A stretch of DNA of 64,000 bases from Caldimonas tepidiphila (lineage in GTDB: Bacteria; Pseudomonadota; Gammaproteobacteria; Burkholderiales; Burkholderiaceae_C), in assembly GCF_003569765.1 (NCBI RefSeq), contig NZ_QXMG01000003.1:62001-126000 (forward strand). Reading direction: 5' to 3'. Positions 14,042 to 26,345 of this stretch are shown one piece after another. Position numbers and translations under genes: made by a program. The notes beneath the pieces are model-generated. The model ran no database searches and had not been told where the DNA came from. It worked only from the letters and a program-made list of their open reading frames with translations. Every line of letters starts with the position of its first letter. The stretch's first letter is position 1.

Positions 14042-14089
14042 TTCCTCGCCGAACTTGAGGGCGCCGGCTGCCCTGCCGGGGAGCCGCCC

Positions 14090-14947
14090 CTACGCAGCCG
14101 GCATTCTCAGCGCACCGGCCGCGCGCCCGCGGCGCGAGCGCTGCGGCAGGCGGTCCCGCAACCCGCAGGGCTCGGCGACGGGCAAGGGCTGGTGCTGCAA
14201 TTGCTCGAGCGCGTCCGCGTCGAGCAGCTCGAGCTCACCGGGCCGCAGCTCGATGCAGCCCTGCGCCTCCAGCGTCGACAGCAGGCGCGCGACGGTCTCG
14301 CAGGGCAGGCCGAGATGGCTCGCGATGTCGCGCCGGCTCATCGGCAGGCGCAGCAGCTGCACCGGCCCCTCCGTGCCGCCCTGCTGTCCGGCCAGCCAGA
14401 GCAGGAAGCGCGACAGCCGCGCCTGCGCGCCAGCCCCGGCCGTCATCACGGCGCAGCGGTCGCGTCGGGCGAGCTCCCGGCCGGTACAGCGCTGCAGCAT
14501 GCGCTCGAGCGCCGGCACCTCCTGTCCCAGGCGGACCAGCTCGCGGAAAGGCAACACCAGGACCGTGGAATCCTCCAGCGCCAACGCTCCGCTCGCATAG
14601 CGCCCCTCGTCGAGTGCGTCGATCCCGATGAGCTCGCCCCGCATCGGGAAACCCAGGACCTGCTCGTGACCGTCCGCATGCGTCTGGATGCACTTGAAGC
14701 ATCCGGCCGCGACGAAATAGAGGCTCTTGAGCACGCCACCTTCGAGCACCAGGGACCGGCCGGCCCGCACCCGCCGCACCTGGAAGCGCAGGCAATCGGT
14801 CACCGCGTCGACCTCCTCCGGCATCCCGAGCCACTCGAGCAATTCGGACGCACTGCACTCGGCATGTGCGGGGGCGCTGTCGTGGGCCGTCGGGCCTTCG
14901 CCCCCTCGGGGTACCGCGCCTGCGGCACCGCTCTGCGACATCTGCAT
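14090..14947 (-). CDS. Crp/Fnr-family transcriptional regulator, FNR-like but without the Fe-S ligands
   Basis: About 285 residues. The cAMP-binding-like domain contains LKSLYFVAAGCFKCIQT and GELIGIDALDEGRYA, very like the FNR beta-roll. The C-terminal helix-turn-helix reads MSRRDIASHLGLPCETVARLL; FNR has ETISR in the recognition helix, here ETVAR. Of the four FNR cluster cysteines only the one in ECSASELL has an equivalent: the other two N-terminal positions are H and L, and the C122 position is L, so an oxygen-sensing [4Fe-4S] cluster is unlikely. The start at 14947 is chosen because GAGGAG lies 8 bases upstream; the open frame continues to 15124 without a better start. It is divergent from the NarL-family gene across a 335-base region with palindromes. 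The C-terminal 30 residues are Arg-rich and variable. Confidence 0.88.
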   Translation of the reverse strand: MQMSQSGAAGAVPRGGEGPTAHDSAPAHAECSASELLEWLGMPEEVDAVTDCLRFQVRRVRAGRSLVLEGGVLKSLYFVAAGCFKCIQTHADGHEQVLGFPMRGELIGIDALDEGRYASGALALEDSTVLVLPFRELVRLGQEVPALERMLQRCTGRELARRDRCAVMTAGAGAQARLSRFLLWLAGQQGGTEGPVQLLRLPMSRRDIASHLGLPCETVARLLSTLEAQGCIELRPGELELLDADALEQLQHQPLPVAEPCGLRDRLPQRSRRGRAAGALRMPAA

Positions 14948-15282
14948 CGACACTCCTCGGCGCACTTGCAAGGGCGCCGCACAGGGTGCCAACTTTGACC
15001 GCTCGCACCTGCGATGGGTATCGGCATTTCGACCGACCTCTCGTAAGCGAACACCTTGATCGATAGGAAAATTCCTAATCCAGCTCAGGAGAATTCCTGG
15101 CTCCAGGATGAAACGCGAACCCACCGTATCCCCGGTCTGGAGGTGCCGCCCGCGGCCTCGCGTTGCTCCCCGGCGGACTTGCGGCTAGCCTCGGCGAGTT
15201 CCCCCAGGCCCACCTATCCCCGGAGCGCCGTCTTGCCCCTCCTCCCCGCGCCCTTGCCGCGGATGCCGGTTTCCTGCCGCGC
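14948..15282. promoter_or_regulatory. Divergent regulatory region with paired palindromes
   Basis: Between the FNR-like and NarL-family genes. Two near-identical palindromes, AGGAAAATTCCT (15065-15076) and AGGAGAATTCCT (15087-15098), begin exactly 22 bases apart, two DNA turns. The first extends to TAGGAA-AA-TTCCTA. A further inverted repeat CCTGG-CT-CCAGG directly follows (15096-15107). They look like a dimer-binding operator pair for one of the flanking regulators. Confidence 0.6.
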
Positions 15283-15957
15283 ATGACCGGCCCCGGCCCT
15301 GTCGGCAGTACCGTGCTGCTCGCCGATCCGCACCGCATCGTGCGCGAAGGGCTGCGGCGCCTGCTCGACGAGGACGGCGACATGTCCGTCTCGGCCGAAG
15401 CCGCCACCGGCCACCAGGTGCTCGAGCAGTTGCGCCGTCATCCTGTCGACGTCGCGCTGGTCGAGCTGAACCTGCCGGGACTCGGCGGGCTGGACCTGAT
15501 ACGGCGGCTGCGCGCGGAGTGGCCGGCGCTGGGCGTGCTGGTGCTCACCGTGCATGCCGAGGAGCAGTACGCGCTGCGGGCCTTCCGCGCCGGCGCCCAG
15601 GGCTACCTGAGCAAGGACTGCGCGCCCGAGGAGCTGCTCGGCGCGCTGCGCAAGGTCGCGGGCGGCGGCGCCTACCTGTCGCCGGCGCTCGCGGAGCGGC
15701 TGGCGGTCGAGCTCACCGGGCTGCACGAGGCGCCGGCGCACACGCTGCTGAGCGACCGGGAGTTCGAGGTGTTCCGCATGATCGTCGCCGGCCTGCGCCT
15801 GACCGAGATCGCCGAGCGGCTGCACCTGTCGGTCAAGACCGTCAGCACGCACAAGAGCCGGATCCTGGAGAAGATGAAGCTCGACAGCACGGCGGCGCTG
15901 GTCAGGTACGGCGTGCAGCACGGCTTGTTCGTGGAGGACACGGAGCCCCGGCGCTGA
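15283..15957 (+). CDS. NarL/FixJ-family response regulator with atypical receiver
   Basis: 224 residues from the ATG at 15283. The receiver domain (about 8-125) is followed by a LuxR-type HTH (about 155-215; LSDREFEVFRMIVAGLRLTE, then HLSVKTVSTHKSRILEKM). In NarL the phosphoacceptor is the Asp in LLDLNMPG; here the same place reads VELNLPG, so E61 replaces Asp. The acidic pair is also altered: ADPH, with P16 in place of the second Asp. The switch Thr (VLTVHAEE) and Lys (YLSKD) remain. Glu at the acceptor often mimics phosphorylation, so constant or non-phosphorylated activity is likely. No histidine kinase is adjacent. A longer start at 15163 is possible but reads as low-quality sequence. The 3' end overlaps asparaginase by 56 bases, tail to tail. 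Confidence 0.88.
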   Translation: MTGPGPVGSTVLLADPHRIVREGLRRLLDEDGDMSVSAEAATGHQVLEQLRRHPVDVALVELNLPGLGGLDLIRRLRAEWPALGVLVLTVHAEEQYALRAFRAGAQGYLSKDCAPEELLGALRKVAGGGAYLSPALAERLAVELTGLHEAPAHTLLSDREFEVFRMIVAGLRLTEIAERLHLSVKTVSTHKSRILEKMKLDSTAALVRYGVQHGLFVEDTEPRR

Positions 15958-16897
15958 GCCGCGCGGCAAGCAGCCGCAGCAGCAGCTCGACCCGCGCCTT
16001 CACCGGGTTCAGCCCCCCGGCATCGGCGAGCGCCTGCCCCGCCACCGGAATCACCCGGCCGAAGACGCAGCGGGTGGCGCGCAGCACCGCGACGCCCTGG
16101 CGCTGCGCCGCCAGCAGCGCCGACTCCAGCGCGTGGTGCACCGTGCCGTTGCCGCTGGCGGCGACCACCAGCCCGTCCACGCCCTGCGCGCACAGGGCCT
16201 CCACGATCGCGCCGCCCGCCCCCGCGTGGCTCGTGACGATCTCGACGCGCGGCCAGTCCGCGGGGTCGGCCTGCACGAGCCCGAGCCCGAGCGCGTCGCC
16301 CTCCGGCCAGGCTCGCAGCATCCGCACCCGCGACTCCTCGACGCAGGCCAGCGGCCCCGCCTCGCCGGAGCCGAAGGCGTCGATGCGGTAGGCGTGGAGC
16401 TTCTGCACCTCCGCGGCGCCGTGCACCTGGCCGGCGAGCACCGCCAGCACGCCGCGCGCGCCCGGCTCCCGCGCGACACGCACCGCGTCGCGCAGATTGG
16501 GCGGGCCGTCCGGCGAGAGCGCGGTGGCAGGCCGCATCGCGGCGCACAGGACCACCGGCTTGCGGGGCGCGAGCACCCGCTGCAGGAACCAGGCGGTCTC
16601 CTCGAGCGTGTCGGTGCCGTGCGTGACGACCACGCCCGCCACCTCATCGCGCTCCAGGTGCCGCGCGACGCGCTGCGCGAGCGCGCGCCAGGTGGCGTGG
16701 TCCATGTCCTTGCTGTCGAGCTGCGCGAGCTGCTCGGCCTCCAGCGGCACGCCCGCGAGCTCCGGCACCGCCGCGACGAGCTGCGCCACGCCGAGCTGCG
16801 CGGCGCTGTAGCCGACCTGGTCCGACGCCGACGCGGCGGTGCCGGCGATCGTGCCGCCGGTGCCGAGGATCACCACCCTGGAAGAAGTGCTTTGCAT
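15902..16897 (-). CDS. L-asparaginase (type I/II fold)
   Basis: 331 residues. Asparaginases hydrolyse asparagine to aspartate and ammonia. The first catalytic Thr is in [13 protein letters not shown] near residue 15; the second centre is [13 protein letters not shown] (Thr-Asp pair) and the Lys-containing region is replaced by [19 protein letters not shown], close to the family motif AMRPxTAxSxDGP. SHAGAGG and the C-terminal [15 protein letters not shown] are also typical. There is no signal peptide, so it should be cytoplasmic. It starts 10 bases from a tandem SOS box shared with divergent lexA, which raises the chance of LexA control. The symbol ansA or ansB cannot be chosen from sequence alone. 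Confidence 0.92.
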   Translation of the reverse strand: MQSTSSRVVILGTGGTIAGTAASASDQVGYSAAQLGVAQLVAAVPELAGVPLEAEQLAQLDSKDMDHATWRALAQRVARHLERDEVAGVVVTHGTDTLEETAWFLQRVLAPRKPVVLCAAMRPATALSPDGPPNLRDAVRVAREPGARGVLAVLAGQVHGAAEVQKLHAYRIDAFGSGEAGPLACVEESRVRMLRAWPEGDALGLGLVQADPADWPRVEIVTSHAGAGGAIVEALCAQGVDGLVVAASGNGTVHHALESALLAAQRQGVAVLRATRCVFGRVIPVAGQALADAGGLNPVKARVELLLRLLAARLSAGAPCPPRTSRAARRT

Positions 16898-16907
16898 TCG
16901 CGTATCG

Positions 16908-16942
16908 CTGGATAAAAATACAGATACTGGATATTCAGACAG
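16908..16942. promoter_or_regulatory. Two tandem LexA (SOS) boxes
   Basis: CTGGATAAAAATACAG (16908-16923) and CTGGATATTCAGACAG (16927-16942) both fit the CTG-N10-CAG LexA operator, 19 bases apart start to start. They lie between the asparaginase start (16897) and the lexA GTG (17001), as expected for lexA autoregulation and perhaps joint control. Confidence 0.85.
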
Positions 16943-17000
16943 ACCCTGCCCGGCCGCTGCAGCGCCCGGACCGGGGCACGGCATTTCATACAGGCATCCC

Positions 17001-17672
17001 GTGGACGACACGCCCAAACTCACCGCCCGCCAGCAGCAGGTGCTCGAACTCATCGCCGGCGCCATCGAACGCACCGGCGCCCCGCCGACGCGCGCCGAGA
17101 TCGCCGCCGAGCTCGGCTTCCGCTCCGCCAACGCCGCCGAGGAACACCTGCAGGCGCTCGCCCGCAAGGGCGTCATCGAGCTCGTCGGCGGCACCTCGCG
17201 CGGCATCCGTCTGAAGTCTGACACACGCCGCGCGGCCTTCGGCGCGGCCCCGCAGCCGCTGGTGCCGCCGCCCGGGCGCAACCAGCTCGCGCTGCCGCTG
17301 GTCGGCCGCGTCGCCGCCGGCACGCCGATGCTCGCGCAGGAGCACATCGAGCAGACCTACCACCTCGAGGCCAGCCTGTTCCAGCGCCAGCCCGACTACC
17401 TGCTGAAGGTGCGCGGCATGAGCATGCGCGACGCCGGCATCCTCGACGGCGACCTGCTCGCGGTGCAGCAGGGCCGCGAGGCGCGCAGCGGCCAGATCGT
17501 CGTCGCGCGCCTCGGCGACGAGGTCACCGTCAAGCGCCTGCGCCGCAGCGGCCGCGTGGTCGAGCTGCTGCCCGAGAACCCCGATTTCGAGCCGATCGTC
17601 GTGCAGCCGGGCGACGACTTCACGGTCGAGGGCATCGCGGTCGGCCTGATCCGCGGCTCCGGCCAGATGTGA
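17001..17672 (+). CDS. lexA: SOS repressor LexA
   Basis: 223 residues from the GTG at 17001. The N-terminal winged-helix domain contains [40 protein letters not shown] and [14 protein letters not shown]. The self-cleavage site is the Ala-Gly in [11 protein letters not shown], the catalytic Ser is in [12 protein letters not shown] and the Lys in DEVTVKRL. LexA represses SOS genes and is cleaved when RecA filaments form. The GTG was preferred because the family starts just before LTARQQ; no other start lies near. Two LexA boxes lie upstream. A strong hairpin follows the stop. Confidence 0.97.
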   Translation: MDDTPKLTARQQQVLELIAGAIERTGAPPTRAEIAAELGFRSANAAEEHLQALARKGVIELVGGTSRGIRLKSDTRRAAFGAAPQPLVPPPGRNQLALPLVGRVAAGTPMLAQEHIEQTYHLEASLFQRQPDYLLKVRGMSMRDAGILDGDLLAVQQGREARSGQIVVARLGDEVTVKRLRRSGRVVELLPENPDFEPIVVQPGDDFTVEGIAVGLIRGSGQM

Positions 17673-17693
17673 GGCCGGCGCGCGCAAGCGCCT

Positions 17694-17718
17694 CCCCGCG
17701 CCGGAGATCGGCGCGGGG
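17694..17718 (+). terminator. Strong hairpin after lexA
   Basis: Perfect 10-base stem CCCCGCGCCG / CGGCGCGGGG around a 5-base loop, between the convergent lexA and TonB-like genes. No T-tract on either side. Confidence 0.55.
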
Positions 17719-17761
17719 CCGGCCCGGTCCCGCGACGTAGCGCAAAGCCCCCCGCCGGGAC

Positions 17762-18544
17762 TCACTCTACCTCGAAGCGGAACTCCTGCACCGCGAGCAC
17801 CTCCTCGTCGCCGCGCGCGACGCAGCGGTACTGCAGCATCGCGCTGCGCACCGCCTGGTGAAAGACCGGCGGCCCCGACAGGATCTGCACCTCCAGCACG
17901 CGCCCATGGCGGATGCGCGCCTGCGCGCGCACGACGCCGCCGATGCCGTCGAGCAGCGCGCGGCGCGGCATCTCGGGCGCGACCTGCGTCGGGCAGGCGA
18001 TGCCGATCGCGGCGCGGGCGGGCTGCGCAGGTGCAGGTGCAGGTGCAGGTGCAGGTGCAGGTGCAGGTGCAGGTGCAGGTGCAGGTGCAGGTGCAGGCGG
18101 CAGCGGTGCGGGCGGCAGCGGTGCGGGCGGCCGGGGCGCCTCGGCCGCCACCGGGGGCGGTGGCGCGGGCACCGGGGGCGCCGGACTCGGCTGCGGCTCC
18201 AGCCGCTGCGCGGGTGCCGGAGCCCGCGGCACGGCTCGCGCCGGACGCGGCGGCTCGGCCTTCTTCGGGGGTGGAGGCGGCGTTGCCTGGCGCCGCGGCT
18301 CGGGCGGGGGCGGCACGGGCCGCGGCAGCGGCTCCGGCGGCCTCGGCGCTGGAAGCAGCACCGGCGGGGGCGGCCGCAGCGGCTCGACGAAGACCACCTG
18401 CAACGGCTTGTCGCGATCCGGCGGCGCGTGCGGCCGCACTTCGAGCGTCATCAGCGCGCGCAGCACCAGCAGGTGCAGCAGCACGACGGCCGACGCCGCC
18501 GCGATGCGGGCGGCAGTGCTGTCCTCTCCCAGCGTGACGCGCAT
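17762..18544 (-). CDS. TonB-like energy transducer with Ala-Pro repeat linker
   Basis: 260 residues. An N-terminal membrane anchor (about residues 12-33, AARIAAASAVVLLHLLVLRAL) is followed by a long Pro-rich periplasmic section (about 50-175) and a C-terminal TonB-like domain (about 178-260; IGGVVRAQARIRHGRVLEVQ). TonB proteins carry proton-motive force from ExbB/ExbD to outer-membrane receptors. No exbBD or receptor gene is next to it. The linker contains about 12 Ala-Pro units encoded by a pure hexanucleotide repeat (see repeat entry). The gene converges on lexA. Confidence 0.85.
   Translation of the reverse strand: MRVTLGEDSTAARIAAASAVVLLHLLVLRALMTLEVRPHAPPDRDKPLQVVFVEPLRPPPPVLLPAPRPPEPLPRPVPPPPEPRRQATPPPPPKKAEPPRPARAVPRAPAPAQRLEPQPSPAPPVPAPPPPVAAEAPRPPAPLPPAPLPPAPAPAPAPAPAPAPAPAPAPAPAQPARAAIGIACPTQVAPEMPRRALLDGIGGVVRAQARIRHGRVLEVQILSGPPVFHQAVRSAMLQYRCVARGDEEVLAVQEFRFEVE
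18027..18098 (-). repeat. Hexanucleotide repeat (GCAGGT on + strand) coding for Ala-Pro units
   Basis: Eleven perfect GCAGGT units plus a twelfth imperfect one (GCAGGC), inside the TonB-like gene. Loss or gain of units keeps the frame and would change the length of the periplasmic linker by two residues each. Confidence 0.9.
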
Positions 18545-18620
18545 GCCGCGAAGTCTCTCACGGCCGGGCCGCCGCGGCGCGGGCGATGCAGGCCCGCTCG
18601 CCGCGCGCCCCGTCCCTCGC

Positions 18621-23105
<4,485 letters not shown>

Positions 23106-23508
23106 TCGCTGGATCGGGATGGGATGGTGCGCACGGCGGCAGCCGCCGCGCATTGCCAGCCTCGGGACTGCCTCGCCGAGCAGGGCCCCGGAAGCCGGAC
23201 GCTGCCCGAAGGGCCCCCAGGGTGGTAGCTCGTCCTCGTCGCGCGGAGCGGCGCCGAGGACTCCACGACACTCTACTTCGCCGTGCGTGCCCGCGCCCGA
23301 CAGTTACCCCTCTCGGTCGCCGGCCCGGCCCTGCCCGGCGGGCACAAGGCACCGGGGGGCGCCATGCGCACCGGCGTCGCTCACGGGGCCCGCGACCCAG
23401 CGCCGCCCCGGCCTCGCCCGCGGTGCCGGCATCCGCGCCTCGTCACCGCGGGCCGGGCCGGTCCTCCCCCGATGCCGCAGAATGCGCGGACTGCCAAGGA
23501 GGAGAGCG
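23106..23508. other. 403-base gap between the hybrid kinase and the Wadjet operon
   Basis: Must contain divergent promoters. Apart from the AAGGAGGAG ribosome site just before 23509, I see no operator, small gene or repeat. Confidence 0.45.
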
Positions 23509-25023
23509 ATGCGAGCGGAGGCCGGCGACCTGTTCCGCCATGTCAGCGCCGAGAAGTCGGCGCTGTACCGCGCCGTCATGGACGTCTTTGCCGCGGCCAA
23601 GCGCCAGTACCGGCTCCAGCTGCGCCCCGACGAGGTACTGGCGGAAGCCTCCTGGCCCGGTGAGCGCCCGCGCATCGAGGAGGTCAACGCGGCGCTCGCG
23701 CAGCTCGCCGATTGGGGCAACCTCGAGTCCCAGCCCGACACCGCGCGCGTCGCGAGCCTCGGCGACTTCTACCGCGCCCGCTTCCTCTACCGGCTCTCGC
23801 ACGGCGGCGAGGCGGTGGAGGCGGCGCTCGCGACCTTCGCGCAGACGCTGGCGCACCGCGCCGAGCTGCAGACCGTCGCGCTCGACGACATCGACAGCCG
23901 CCTCGCCGCGCTCGAGGCGCTGGCCGGCGAGGCCGAGCCCGACGCCGCGAAGGTCCACGAGACGCTGCGCGACCTGGTGCGCGTCTTCGAGAGCCTGGCG
24001 GAGAACGCGCAGGCCTTCATGGCGGGCGTGGCGCGCAGCATCGAGCTGCAGCAGGCCGACGCCACCGCGGTGGTGAACTACAAGCGCCGGCTGATCGACT
24101 ACCTCGAGCGCTTCATGGGCGACCTGGTGCGCCGCGCCGACACGATCGCGCGGCGGCTGCAGGCGCTCGGCCCGCGCGTCGACGCGCTGCTGTGGCTCGT
24201 CGCGCAGCGCGAGGCACGCGACGCCGCGCCCGGCGACGCGCAGGAGCAGGCCGAGGCGCAGGCGCGGCGCTGGCAGGCCTGGCGCGAGCGCTGGAAGGGC
24301 CTGCGCGGCTGGTTCCTGTCCACCGGGCACGAGCCACCGCAGGCCGAGCTGCTGCGGGCGCGGGCCCGCGCGGCGATCCCCCAGCTGCTCGGCGCGATCG
24401 CCGCGCTCAACGAGCGGCGCGCCGGCCGCAGCGACCGCTCGGCCGACTTCCGCCTGCTCGCCGGCTGGTTCGCCGCCTGCGACAGCGACGCCGACGCGCA
24501 CCGGCTCGCACGCGCGGCCTTCGCGCTCAACCCGGCGCGCCACCTCTCGCTCGAAGCCGCCGCCGACACTGCACTGCCGGCCACCACCCCGTGGGCCGAG
24601 GCGCCGCCGCTCGTGATCCACCCACGCCTGCGCGAGTACGGCGAGGCGACCCCGCGCGGCCCGCTGCCCACCGTGCGCGAGCGGCGCCAGGAGCGCGAGC
24701 TGCTCGCGCGCCAGCTCGCCGAGGAGTCGCGGCAGGTCGAGGCCGCCCGCGCGCGGCTCGCCACCGGACGGCCGCTGCGGCTGTCGGAGCTTGGCGAGCT
24801 CGACCCCCACGCCTTCGGCCTGCTGCTGCGCCTGCTCGGCGAGGCGCTGACCGAGCAGGCCGACCCGGACCGGCCGGTCGAGCGACTGAGCGGCGACGGG
24901 CTGATGCAGCTGCGGCTCGAGCCGCTCGCCGCCGACAGCCGCGCCGAGATCCGCACCCCGCACGGCTGCTTCGCCGGCCGCGACCACCTGATCACGATCA
25001 CCGTGCTGGACGAGGCCGGATGA
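23509..25023 (+). CDS. jetA: Wadjet defence protein JetA (TIGR02677/DUF2397 family)
   Basis: 504 residues. The N-terminus (FRHVSAEKSALYRAVMDVF, LRPDEVLAEASW, LAQLADWGNLESQPDTARV) is the typical opening of TIGR02677 proteins, with winged-helix-like modules and a long helical middle. In Wadjet systems JetA is the kleisin-like subunit of an SMC complex that recognises circular plasmid DNA. An ideal ribosome site AAGGAGGAG lies 7 bases before the ATG. The frame stays open far upstream, but that part is antisense to the histidine kinase. The stop overlaps the jetB start (ATGA). The subtype is probably III, as the four families present are DUF2397, DUF2398, TIGR02680 and DUF2399. Confidence 0.9.
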   Translation: MRAEAGDLFRHVSAEKSALYRAVMDVFAAAKRQYRLQLRPDEVLAEASWPGERPRIEEVNAALAQLADWGNLESQPDTARVASLGDFYRARFLYRLSHGGEAVEAALATFAQTLAHRAELQTVALDDIDSRLAALEALAGEAEPDAAKVHETLRDLVRVFESLAENAQAFMAGVARSIELQQADATAVVNYKRRLIDYLERFMGDLVRRADTIARRLQALGPRVDALLWLVAQREARDAAPGDAQEQAEAQARRWQAWRERWKGLRGWFLSTGHEPPQAELLRARARAAIPQLLGAIAALNERRAGRSDRSADFRLLAGWFAACDSDADAHRLARAAFALNPARHLSLEAAADTALPATTPWAEAPPLVIHPRLREYGEATPRGPLPTVRERRQERELLARQLAEESRQVEAARARLATGRPLRLSELGELDPHAFGLLLRLLGEALTEQADPDRPVERLSGDGLMQLRLEPLAADSRAEIRTPHGCFAGRDHLITITVLDEAG

Positions 25024-26345
25024 ACGAGCGCCACGACCGCCGCCCCGACAGCGGCACCGACAGCCGGACCATCGGCCGCCAGCAGGAGCGCCACCAGCAG
25101 GAGGAGTTCCGCACCGCGCTGCGCGCGTTGCTGATGACGCCGCTGATGGGCCCGGCCCACGAGGATTTCGCCGCGGTGCGCCGCCAGGCCGCGGCGCTGC
25201 GCGAATGGTTCGCGCGCGAGGCCGGCTGGGTGCTGCAGGTCGAGCGCGACGGGGCGCGGCTCCACAAGCGCCCGGCCGAGCTCGGCGATGCCACGCGCGG
25301 CCTGCCGGGCTACGACCGGCGCCGCTACGTGCTGCTGTGCCTGGCCTGCGCGGTGCTGGAGCGGGCCGAGCCGCAGATCACGCTGCGCCTGCTCGGCGAG
25401 CGGCTGCTGCAGCTCGCCGCCGACCCGGCGCTGCGCTCGCGCGACTTCGCCTTCACGCTCGAGGCGCAGCACGAGCGGCGCGAGCTCGTCGCCGTGTGCC
25501 GCACGCTGCTCGATCTCGGCGTGCTGCAGCGCGTGGCCGGCGACGAGGAGGGCTTCGTGCGCGCCGCGGGCGAGCAGGCCGACGCGCTCTACGACGTGCA
25601 GCGCCGCGCGCTCTCCGGCATGCTCGCCGCCGTGCGCGGCCCCTCCTCCTGGGCGGCCGGGGAGGCGCCGACTGGGCTGGAGGACCGCCTGCGCGCGCTG
25701 GTGGACGAGCACGTGGCCGACAGCGAGGAGGCGCGCCGCACCGCGCTGCGCCACCGGCTCGCAAGGCGGCTGCTCGACGACCCGGTCGTCTATCTCGACA
25801 CGCTCGATGCCGAATCGCGCGCCTACTTCGTCAACCAGCGCGGCGCGATGGCCGCCCGGCTGTGCGAGGCGACCGGCCTGCTCGCCGAGCAGCGCGCGGA
25901 AGGCTTGGCGCTGGCAGACGAGACCGGCGCGCTGACGGATGTGAGGATGCCCGCCGAGGGCACCGAGGCCCACGCCACGCTGCTGGCGGCGGAATACCTC
26001 GCCGGCCGCGCACGCCAGGGCGAGGTTCCGATCACCGAGGACCAGCTCGTTGCCTGGCTCGGCGAGGCGAAGGAGCGCTTCGGCCGCTACTGGCGCAAGT
26101 CCGCGCGCGAGCCCGGCGCCGAGCGCGAGCTCGCGCGGCTCGCGATCGAGCGCCTTGCGATGCTGCAGCTGGTGGCGTGCGAGGGCCCGGTCCTGCGGCC
26201 CCGCCCTGCCCTCGCCCGCTTCGCGCTGGGCTCCACCGAGATCCGCGAGCTCCCCGGCAGCGGCGGGCCGTGCCGCGCCCGTCGCCCCGGGCCGGCCGGC
26301 GCGCCTGGGCAAGACACCGGCTCCCTGTTCGACGACCCGACATGA
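25020..26345 (+). CDS. jetB: Wadjet defence protein JetB (TIGR02678/DUF2398 family)
   Basis: 441 residues. Recognisable family segments are EFRTALRALLMTPLM, VRRQAAALREWFAREAGW, the YDRRRYVLLCLACAVLERAE region and LLDDPVVYLDTLDAE with YFVNQRGAMAARL. JetB is the KITE-like partner that joins JetA and the JetC ATPase. The start ATG overlaps the jetA stop and its stop overlaps the jetC ATG, so all four genes are translationally coupled. The C-terminal 30 residues are Pro/Gly-rich. No catalytic motif is expected or seen. Confidence 0.9.
   Translation: MNERHDRRPDSGTDSRTIGRQQERHQQEEFRTALRALLMTPLMGPAHEDFAAVRRQAAALREWFAREAGWVLQVERDGARLHKRPAELGDATRGLPGYDRRRYVLLCLACAVLERAEPQITLRLLGERLLQLAADPALRSRDFAFTLEAQHERRELVAVCRTLLDLGVLQRVAGDEEGFVRAAGEQADALYDVQRRALSGMLAAVRGPSSWAAGEAPTGLEDRLRALVDEHVADSEEARRTALRHRLARRLLDDPVVYLDTLDAESRAYFVNQRGAMAARLCEATGLLAEQRAEGLALADETGALTDVRMPAEGTEAHATLLAAEYLAGRARQGEVPITEDQLVAWLGEAKERFGRYWRKSAREPGAERELARLAIERLAMLQLVACEGPVLRPRPALARFALGSTEIRELPGSGGPCRARRPGPAGAPGQDTGSLFDDPT

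Noticed and set aside
13469-14058. Plus-strand frames opposite the hypothetical gene after ohr
   Set aside because: Arg/Ala-rich with no ribosome site; the minus frame has a better start and residue balance, though that gene itself is only moderately certain.
15054-15076. TTGATCGATAGG... as an FNR box
   Set aside because: The second half-site ATCAA is not present at the right spacing; the palindrome beside it is a different motif.
18027-18098. Tandem repeat as possible CRISPR or iteron array
   Set aside because: Units of 6 bases without spacers, in frame and coding for Ala-Pro within a TonB-like protein.
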